From the NCBI GenBank assembly GCA_028718065.1, contig JAQUMP010000067.1, positions 1 to 10,686 of the forward strand: a stretch of DNA of 10,686 nucleotides. The letters run 5' to 3'. Below are positions 5,316 through 10,686 of this stretch, in pieces. The notes under the pieces are model-generated. The model was not told the origin of the DNA. It worked only from the letters and a program-made list of their open reading frames with translations, and searched no databases. The first letter of the stretch is position 1. Each line of letters begins with the position of its first letter. A program made the translations under genes and the position numbers. This stretch comes from Chitinivibrionales bacterium (GTDB taxonomy: Bacteria; Fibrobacterota; Chitinivibrionia; Chitinivibrionales; FEN-1185).

Positions 5316-5376
5316 GCAAGTGTACGGTGCAAGTGTACGGTTTTACGGTACACTTGGGGGTATTTTGGGGTATTTT
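5316..5376. repeat. tandem 13-mers, inverted core-like site and tandem 10-mers
   Basis: GCAAGTGTACGGT is repeated twice head to tail (5316-5328, 5329-5341). Its core then recurs inverted, so that CAAGTGTAC (5330-5338) and GTACACTTG (5348-5356) form perfect 9-bp arms around 9 nt. GGGGTATTTT follows twice in tandem (5357-5366, 5367-5376). The 9-9-9 arrangement resembles a tyrosine-recombinase core site with flanking arm-type repeats, which would suit an element boundary next to a tRNA. Binding sites for another protein are equally possible. Confidence 0.5.
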
Positions 5377-5404
5377 AGAGAAAATGCGGGTTCTTATCCG
5401 TCAA

Positions 5405-5452
5405 ACAAAAAAGCCCCGGAATCCTTTGTTTTTCATAGGGAAACCGAAGCTT
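5405..5452 (-). terminator. intrinsic terminator of tRNA-Lys
   Basis: On the minus strand AAGCTTCGG (5452-5444) pairs with CCGGGGCTT (5419-5411) over 9 positions, two of them G-U. A further TCC/GGA pairing lies beyond a small internal loop, and a run of U follows (5412-5407). It starts 10 nt after the tRNA 3' end. Confidence 0.8.
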
Positions 5453-5461
5453 TTAAGTTTA

Positions 5462-5533
5462 TGAGCTAGGAAGGATTTGAACCTTCGACTCTCGCCTTAA
5501 AAGGGCGATACTCTACCGCTGAGTTACTAGCCC
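5462..5533 (-). tRNA. tRNA-Lys (anticodon UUU)
   Basis: A complete cloverleaf is read on the minus strand. The acceptor is GGGCTAG/CTAGCTC with one G-U pair. The D stem is ACTC/GAGT with loop AGCGGTA. The anticodon stem is TCGCC/GGCGA with loop CTTTTAA, giving anticodon UUU. The variable loop is GAGTC and the T arm is GAAGG-TTCAAAT-CCTTC. The discriminator is A and the CCA end is not encoded. It has its own promoter and terminator. The mobile region lies immediately downstream of its 3' end, a classical integration target. Confidence 0.97.
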
Positions 5534-5575
5534 AACCAAATATCGTGTAAAAAAAATACGCAGGAAAACCCCGTA

Positions 5576-5605
5576 AATATATATAACTTAACCAAAGAGT
5601 GTCAA
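5576..5605 (-). promoter_or_regulatory. promoter of tRNA-Lys
   Basis: The minus strand has TTGACA (5605-5600), 18 nt, then TATATT (5581-5576). Transcription should start about 35 nt before the mature tRNA 5' end. The -35 box is only 7 nt past the stop codon of the outer-membrane protein gene. Confidence 0.7.
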
Positions 5606-5612
5606 TGAAGGA

Positions 5613-8600
5613 TTACAGATAGGCCCGGCCGGACACCGATACCGTGTGCAATCCGTTTTTGTAGCCGGCATCAATCAGGCTTTGGCCGAATTCGCTGCGC
5701 AGGGAAGCCTCCAGCGAAAAGTGGCTGCCCATCAAGATCGCCGCGCCGCCCTCAATAACATGCGAAAGGCCCGGGCGGAAACCCTGAGCAATGTGCCAGT
5801 CTAAGTTGCCGCTTAAGGCCACTTGCGAAAGCGCGTAGGAAAGTTCGGCGCGGCCGCCCTTTGAAAACTCGGCCGAAACGCCCGGCTGCACGCGGGCGTA
5901 AAAACCGGCCGTGGCGGCCAACGCGCCGCTCTGTTGCGCCCACCCGCCGTACTGTTTACAAAAAAGAGAAAAGGGCCCGCCGAGCTTGCGGCGTTCGCCG
6001 AGCATGAGGCTGCGGTCGGTGATCCGGGCGTTGTCGACGCTGTCGCCGGCCGCGCGGTCGGAGCGGCTGAGGCCGACCAGGGCCAGGTCGCTTTCCAAAA
6101 ACCATGGGCCCCAGTGTTTGTCCGCGCCGAAATGCCAATCCAGGCCCTGCTCCGCCAACCGCGTCTGGAAATTTACATAGGGCTTTACCGACGCGAAACC
6201 GTGCGGGCCCTCCGGCCAGGGCGGCGCCCAATCCGCGCGCTGGCGGAAACTGCATTGACTATAGCGAATGGCCGTGTCGGCGGGTCCGGCGGTGAGGGTT
6301 TTGAGTCCGGGGAAATAAACCCGCCATTGGTCCGTTGCGTTTGCCGTGGTGTTTTCCTCGCATTGCAGCTCGCCCTGCCAGGCAATGTCGCCCAGAATAC
6401 CGGGGATTGCATTGTGCGGGGCGTCGAAGGTGTAGGAAAGCATCAGGCGTGTTTTTTGCATGCGCGTCAGGCCGGCGGCGTCGGCGACTTCCGTTCGGTT
6501 AAGAATAAAATTCCCCCCGGCGCGCGGAACATACTCCTGGGCCGAATCGCTATAGGCATAGTTGCCCAGTCCGGCGCCCACATACGTTGGAACGGCCACC
6601 ACCTGGCCCGCCTGTTCGGACGTAAGCGAATATTCCTGCCTGGTGTGAAGCCCGATCCGGCGCAGGGCATAGTCGTTGGTAACGCTCACGAGCGCTACGG
6701 AAGAAACTCCGGACAATAGAACCGATTTACGGTGGTAATTGGTGTTCAGGGCCGCATGCCAGTCCGGACGCAATTGTCCGTCGAGCGCCTGCGTCCAGGT
6801 AAACTCCGTTCCGCTGTCGGCGGCGCTTAGTATCGACGAACCGCCCTTACGCTGCACGAGATAGGTAAGGGACTCCTGTAAAAACTTGTTGTTGCCGGTG
6901 AGCGCGCCACCGGCCATGCCGCGCCCGCCGCTCAGGTCGCTGCGCCGCCATTCGTCAAGCAGGGCGGCCGAGAGTTGGCCGATTTTGTCGGTAAAGCGCA
7001 GGGAAAGGTTGTCTTTACGAACAGCATTATCCAGTGTCGGCAGCGTGTGCCAAAAAAAATTCCCGGCATAGACGCCGGTGAGCCGCGCGCTCAGGGGCGC
7101 CGATGCCGAGAGCGCGAGGCGGTCGGTAATGTCCCGGGCGGCATTATCCGTGGTAAGACGGCCGTAATCGCACTCGATCCCCAGGTTGGGGCGCAGGGCG
7201 CCTCCCAGCGCGCCTTCGGTAATATTCTGGCCCACGGCGCCGAGGGTAGTGCTGGTGTCGTCCCAGAGCGCCCCTCGGTCGGTCTGTTTAAATATAAGCG
7301 CGTTTAAGTCACGGCCGATAAAGGTGCGCCCGGCTTCGGCCCACAGGCCGGGTTTTAGCAAACTTTTTGTTCCGAGGAGCACCTTGGCCGAGGCCGCGGC
7401 GCTGTTATTGTCTTGTTTGTCAAGCATCGAAAAAAGGTTCCGATCGTAATTTCTCCCCACTAAGTCCGCCCTCGCCGCGATCCAGGAGAAGGGCCGGTAG
7501 CTGCTTTTGATTTCCCCCGTAACGGTGCGTTCCGGCAAGGGAATGGGTTGCGTCGGCGTGGCCGTGCCGAGCCCCGCGCCCACGTACCGGTAAATCGGCC
7601 CGCGAAAGTCGCTGGAATCCGCCGCGTAGTCGCCGCCGGCGAGCGCGCGGAACCACACGTGATAAAACCCGCTGCGCTGCTGTGGGTCCTGCGGATTGTA
7701 GGGCGCGTAAACAAAATGGCCCCCCGAATCGATGCGGTACAGCGGCGTCAGCGCGTTTTCCGAGGCGACGTCGTTAATGGGGATAAGCTTCTGCGATATT
7801 TTCAGGGGCGCGCCGTTCCCGGCGGCCGCGCAGCGCGCGATGTCGCTTTGGTCAAGGACAAGGTCGAGCGGGACGTCCTTGTTGTCGCTCTCGTACCAGA
7901 GCGTGCCACGGGCGATAAAATGCGAATCCGCAGAGGCATAGCGCTCGTCGACGCCCGCCAGCAGGCGTTGATAATCGCTCACGCGGTATTCGTATTCGAC
8001 CCGCAGAATATCGTTATCGCCGACAAGGCGCCGGGGATCGACGGTGACGGTGCCCAATTCGTAATCCACCGTTACATCCACGCCTTCAAGCAGACGGTCG
8101 CCGTTAAGCCAAACCTTGACGGTGCCATGCTGCGGCAGGATCAAGGCGGCCTCGTTGTTTCCTATAAGTTGATACGGTCCCTGCATGCCGCTGCGTCCGC
8201 GGATAAGCTGCGAGGCGAATTTGCCCGACGAGATCGCGGCGAATGCGGTGAGCGTGTCGCCGGCGGCGATGGCCTGCGCCGCGATCCCTTTAATTTTTTT
8301 ATTCATGGCAAGCATGCCGCCCTCGATCCAGGAAAGGTACTGGTCGCCCAGGACCAGGCCGAAGTGCGGATTGGTGAGCTGGAGATATACCATGTCAAGC
8401 TCGTTGACTTCGCGCGTGGAGCCGTCGAGCGAGCTGCCCTGGTCCGAGATATGGCCTTCCAGGCGGGTGTTTGCGGCGATATCGCCATGCAGGCGCACGT
8501 CCAAGGCCTGGGCGATGGTCACCTCACCCAGGCCGCCGAGCGCGACGGAAACGCTCTTGTAGCCGTTTAAATCGAGCGTGGCGTTGCCGCCGCTGTCGGC

Positions 8601-8975
8601 GTAACGCACGCCGGCGGCTTTGAGGGCGGTGTCGTTTTTGTCAAAATAGACTTTGGGAAACAGTAGGTAGGTTTTACTCAGGCCGTTAAAATTGGTCTTG
8701 CCGTGCACCGTAAAGCGGACGCCGCTGTCCACGGGATCGGCGAACAGCAGCGCGTTTAAGCCCTCGCTGAAGGTGTAGGGCGGCAAAGCGCGGGCGTAAA
8801 GTCCGCCGGCGATGGTGTCGTTCACCGGCGCCACGCGCAGCGTGGCGGTATCGATGAACCAATGGGACAAAATATAAGGCCCGGGGGAGCCGTTGGCGGT
8901 TATAGTTGTATCAATAGTCAAGCTGAATGATGCTGAATAAAAAAAAAGTAATGTTAAATTAATTTTATAAAACAT
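5613..8975 (-). CDS. large outer-membrane beta-barrel protein of unknown function
   Basis: The 1120-residue protein begins with a hydrophobic signal peptide (MFYKINLTLLFFYSASFS, cleavage likely near residue 18). The N-terminal part (about 28-125) holds GPYILSHWFIDTATLRVAP and YLLFPKVYFD. Residues about 130-262 are beta-rich. Residues 264-342 (MQGPYQLIGNN, VKVWLNGDRLLEGVDVTVDY, ILRVEYEYRVSDYQRLLAG) form a module I associate with large surface proteins of Fibrobacterota and related FCB phyla. The rest alternates polar and hydrophobic strands with many Trp/Tyr, as in a C-terminal outer-membrane barrel, and ends in VSVSGRAYL. There is no TonB-box or plug motif that I can see, so transport is not claimed. 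No Shine-Dalgarno precedes the ATG at 8975; only AT-rich DNA does. Codon use is GC-rich like recG and unlike the left half. Role unknown; surface-exposed or pore-forming is inference. Confidence 0.85.
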   Translation of the reverse strand: MFYKINLTLLFFYSASFSLTIDTTITANGSPGPYILSHWFIDTATLRVAPVNDTIAGGLYARALPPYTFSEGLNALLFADPVDSGVRFTVHGKTNFNGLSKTYLLFPKVYFDKNDTALKAAGVRYADSGGNATLDLNGYKSVSVALGGLGEVTIAQALDVRLHGDIAANTRLEGHISDQGSSLDGSTREVNELDMVYLQLTNPHFGLVLGDQYLSWIEGGMLAMNKKIKGIAAQAIAAGDTLTAFAAISSGKFASQLIRGRSGMQGPYQLIGNNEAALILPQHGTVKVWLNGDRLLEGVDVTVDYELGTVTVDPRRLVGDNDILRVEYEYRVSDYQRLLAGVDERYASADSHFIARGTLWYESDNKDVPLDLVLDQSDIARCAAAGNGAPLKISQKLIPINDVASENALTPLYRIDSGGHFVYAPYNPQDPQQRSGFYHVWFRALAGGDYAADSSDFRGPIYRYVGAGLGTATPTQPIPLPERTVTGEIKSSYRPFSWIAARADLVGRNYDRNLFSMLDKQDNNSAAASAKVLLGTKSLLKPGLWAEAGRTFIGRDLNALIFKQTDRGALWDDTSTTLGAVGQNITEGALGGALRPNLGIECDYGRLTTDNAARDITDRLALSASAPLSARLTGVYAGNFFWHTLPTLDNAVRKDNLSLRFTDKIGQLSAALLDEWRRSDLSGGRGMAGGALTGNNKFLQESLTYLVQRKGGSSILSAADSGTEFTWTQALDGQLRPDWHAALNTNYHRKSVLLSGVSSVALVSVTNDYALRRIGLHTRQEYSLTSEQAGQVVAVPTYVGAGLGNYAYSDSAQEYVPRAGGNFILNRTEVADAAGLTRMQKTRLMLSYTFDAPHNAIPGILGDIAWQGELQCEENTTANATDQWRVYFPGLKTLTAGPADTAIRYSQCSFRQRADWAPPWPEGPHGFASVKPYVNFQTRLAEQGLDWHFGADKHWGPWFLESDLALVGLSRSDRAAGDSVDNARITDRSLMLGERRKLGGPFSLFCKQYGGWAQQSGALAATAGFYARVQPGVSAEFSKGGRAELSYALSQVALSGNLDWHIAQGFRPGLSHVIEGGAAILMGSHFSLEASLRSEFGQSLIDAGYKNGLHTVSVSGRAYL

Positions 8976-9017
8976 AAATTATTTTGCAAAGAATTCCGCC
9001 CGGATAAAATATTTTGG

Positions 9018-9157
9018 AAGGGGCTCGCCGCCCCTTAAACCCGGCAAGGAAAATGCTTGTTATAGCAAAAATATAAAACCACACCTTCTGAAACGCCGTT
9101 TTTCTTTTAGGCTACAATAAGCATTTTCCTTACGGGGTTTTAGGGGTGGAACCCCTA
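9018..9157. repeat. REPIN- or MITE-like imperfect palindrome between divergent genes
   Basis: Two arms of about 47 bp (9019-9066 and 9111-9157) are inverted copies around a 44-nt centre. AAGGAAAATGCTT (9046-9058) is exactly repeated in inverse at 9119-9131, and 19 of 21 bases match over the inner block. Each outer end is itself a hairpin: AAGGGGC/GCCCCTT (9018-9036) and TAGGGGT/ACCCCTA (9141-9157). Each arm also carries an outward -10-like box, TATAAC on the minus strand (9064-9059) and TACAAT on the plus strand (9113-9118). No transposase is present and no clear target duplication is seen. Confidence 0.65.
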
Positions 9158-9172
9158 CCAGATTTTATTTTT

Positions 9173-10686
9173 ATGTTAAATTTTTTATCTTCCTTATCAG
9201 AAATCCCCGGATTCGGACCAAAAAGGATTAAGGCATGTAAAGAAGCAGGCATCACAAATGTCGGCGATTTGCTGTACCATCTGCCGTATAAATATTTAGA
9301 CCGCACAACCATTATTCCCTTGGCTCAAATATCGCAATATGTCAATCATGAATGCACGGTATGCGGCGAAATTACAAGGGTACGCCTGGAACGCGGCCGG
9401 CGCGCGCGCTTGCGGCTGCAGATTACCGACGAGGCCGGCGACACCCTGGAAGCGCTCTGGTTCGCCGGAGTCCCGTTTCTGCGGCGCCTTTACCAAACAG
9501 GACAGCGGCTGCTCATGACCGGCACGCCGAGCGTGTTCAAAACGATCTGCATGGTGCATCCCACGTGTGAAGTAATCGGCGGGCAAGGCGAGCAGACGTT
9601 CCGGAAATTTCTGGCCTGCTATCGCATCCCCGAAGCGCTGCGCAAAGCCTCTGTTTCGCAAAACTTGCTGCGCACGGCAATCGCGTGGCTTTTGGGACAG
9701 GAAATCCATTTTCCCCGTCTTCTGCCGCCGTCCCTAGAGTCGCGCAACGATTTTCCCCCACTGGCAGCGTGCCTGGAGGGCCTGCACCGGCCAACCGTTG
9801 CAGGCGAAGAGGAACGCTGCATGGGGCGCCTGGTGTACGAAGAAATCTTCCAGCACTTGCTGCTGGTGCGCCTGAGCCGCAAGGCGTATGGCGGCCGGGG
9901 CCATGCCCTGCAGGCGGGCGCGCTGCTGCCCCGATTCCTGTCGCTCCTGCCGTTTACATTGACTAATGCGCAAGAAGCCGCCCTGAGTACCTTGCTTGCC
10001 GATGCCGCCTCCGAAGCGCGCATGCACCGCCTGCTGCACGGCGACGTGGGTTGCGGCAAGACCGTGGTGGCCGCGGCCGCGTGCCTGCCTGCGCTCAATA
10101 ACGGTTTTTGCGCGGCCTGGCTGGCGCCCACCGAGCTGCTGGCGCGCCAGACGCATGAGCGCCTCACCGCGTGGCTTGCGCCGCTTACGATCCCATCGGT
10201 CTTGCTTACGGGCGGGCGCCTGCGCCAGGAGCGCCGCGCCGTGCTTGACGGTTTGCAAGACAAAAAGCCCAAAGTAATCGTCGGCACCCACGCCCTGCTC
10301 TCCACGCGGCATAATTTACAAAGGGTAGGCATGATCGTGATCGACGAGCAGCACCGCTTCGGCGTAAAACAGCGCCTGGCCTTGCAGCAGCGCTATCCGG
10401 CCGCCGACGTGCTGCTCATGTCGGCCACACCCATCCCCCAAACCCTGGCGGCGACGCTTTACGGCGATCTGGATTGCGTTACCATCGATTCTGCCCCTGC
10501 CGGGCGGCTGCCCGTGCGCACGCACCTGGTGCCGCCCCAAAAACGGGACGATATGGAACGCTTTATCTTTGAGAAAATCACGACGGGCGCGTCCCAGGCA
10601 TATTATGTGGCGCCGCGCATCGAAGCCGACCCGCAAACTCCCGGTGCGCCCGCGGATGTGATATCGGTTGTCAAGAGACTTAAAAG
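9173..10686 (+). CDS. recG: ATP-dependent DNA helicase RecG, partial (C-terminus beyond the right edge)
   Basis: The frame is open from the ATG at 9173 to the window end (504 codons), about the first 70% of a usual RecG of roughly 690 residues. The N-terminus has the helix-hairpin-helix-like IPGFGPKRIKACKEAGI and LLYHLPYKYLDRT, followed by the OB-fold wedge domain (about 60-150). The helicase core shows Walker A GDVGCGKTVVA (290-300), LAPTELLARQTHERL, VGTHALLS, the DEQH box in DEQHRFGVKQR (391-401) and MSATPIPQTLA (416-426). RecG remodels stalled replication forks and branched DNA such as Holliday junctions in the cytoplasm. In motif III the usual Arg of TPIPRT is Gln. No Shine-Dalgarno is visible; the start is set by the first in-frame ATG and by Walker A falling at the usual distance from it. 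It is divergent from the outer-membrane gene. Confidence 0.96.
   Translation, partial: MLNFLSSLSEIPGFGPKRIKACKEAGITNVGDLLYHLPYKYLDRTTIIPLAQISQYVNHECTVCGEITRVRLERGRRARLRLQITDEAGDTLEALWFAGVPFLRRLYQTGQRLLMTGTPSVFKTICMVHPTCEVIGGQGEQTFRKFLACYRIPEALRKASVSQNLLRTAIAWLLGQEIHFPRLLPPSLESRNDFPPLAACLEGLHRPTVAGEEERCMGRLVYEEIFQHLLLVRLSRKAYGGRGHALQAGALLPRFLSLLPFTLTNAQEAALSTLLADAASEARMHRLLHGDVGCGKTVVAAAACLPALNNGFCAAWLAPTELLARQTHERLTAWLAPLTIPSVLLTGGRLRQERRAVLDGLQDKKPKVIVGTHALLSTRHNLQRVGMIVIDEQHRFGVKQRLALQQRYPAADVLLMSATPIPQTLAATLYGDLDCVTIDSAPAGRLPVRTHLVPPQKRDDMERFIFEKITTGASQAYYVAPRIEADPQTPGAPADVISVVKRLK

Larger units (their letters stand above)
1..5404. mobile_element. probable integrated element next to tRNA-Lys (limits uncertain)
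   Basis: The region carries a serine recombinase, a sigma factor, a terminase-like HTH protein, several unknown small proteins and many short repeats. All genes are on one strand, and base composition is visibly lower and more mixed than in the outer-membrane gene and recG. It starts just past the 3' end of tRNA-Lys. No tyrosine integrase, capsid, large terminase or conjugation gene is visible and the left end is outside the window, so prophage, satellite, ICE fragment or degraded island cannot be told apart. Confidence 0.5.
4875..5404. other. gene-poor junction region between element and tRNA-Lys
   Basis: No frame here has a ribosome binding site and natural composition; open frames over 80 codons are rich in Arg, Ala and Gly on both strands, as expected from GC-rich noncoding DNA. 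Visible contents are an AT-rich leader of the HTH gene (4880-4960) with CTTTA/TAAAG (4954-4938), an attC-like palindrome (5034-5112), GC-rich hairpins at 5160-5238, tandem repeats at 5316-5376, and the tRNA terminator just beyond. Confidence 0.6.

Noticed and set aside
5316..5376. CRISPR-like direct repeats
   Set aside because: The repeats are contiguous tandems of 13 and 10 bp without spacers, and no cas genes are present.
1..5404. Complete prophage
   Set aside because: No capsid, portal, large terminase, tail or lysis gene is seen; one terminase-like HTH protein is not enough.
5934..6719. 261-codon plus-strand open frame
   Set aside because: Same reason: shadow of the outer-membrane gene with biased composition and no start signals.
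7548..8570. 340-codon open frame on the plus strand inside the outer-membrane gene
   Set aside because: It is antisense to a protein with signal peptide and recognisable modules. Its composition (Ala, Arg, Val, Asp-rich) is what GC-rich antisense frames give, and it has no ribosome binding site.
9619..10332. Minus-strand open frames of 192-237 codons opposite recG
   Set aside because: They lie entirely inside RecG, whose helicase motifs are unmistakable, and their sequence is Ser/Arg/Ala-rich noise.

Overview
The window looks like a junction between a mobile element (left half, about 1 to 5400, all genes on the minus strand) and a core chromosome (right half). The bacterium is very probably diderm: it encodes a lipoprotein with a classical lipobox and a 1120-residue outer-membrane beta-barrel protein. 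The style of that protein, and the missing Shine-Dalgarno sequence in front of it and of recG, suggest an FCB-type lineage such as Fibrobacterota. This placement is inference, not proof. The right half is visibly GC-rich. The left half is mixed, with AT-rich intergenic regions.

Left half, in transcription order on the minus strand: a small basic HTH protein resembling a phage small terminase subunit (4874-4431); a sigma-70 family factor overlapping it by 25 nt (4455-3676); an unknown basic protein (3546-2938); a regulatory block with repeated operator-like motifs, a good promoter and a highly structured leader of about 190 nt that includes a tRNA-like fold lacking a T arm (2935-2644); a 56-residue small protein with a perfect ribosome binding site (2643-2473); a small serine recombinase (2216-1356); a PEGA-type lipoprotein (1142-672); and an unknown protein running off the left edge (576 to beyond 1).

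The boundary is a tRNA-Lys(UUU) gene (5533-5462, minus) with its own promoter and intrinsic terminator. The element lies downstream of the tRNA 3' end, a common place for integration. Between them are about 590 bases without a convincing gene. They hold tandem 13-mers, a 9-9-9 inverted core-like site and an attC-like palindrome (5034-5112).

Right half: the large outer-membrane protein (8975-5613, minus) and recG (9173 to beyond the right edge, plus) are divergent. The roughly 200 bp between them is filled by a REPIN- or MITE-like imperfect palindrome of about 140 bp.

How the parts may work together (inference): the sigma factor and HTH protein could switch on element genes, the recombinase would move or resolve the element, and the structured leader would gate expression of the small protein and possibly of the recombinase downstream. 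The most novel candidate is this leader RNA with its sORF and flanking inverted operator motifs.
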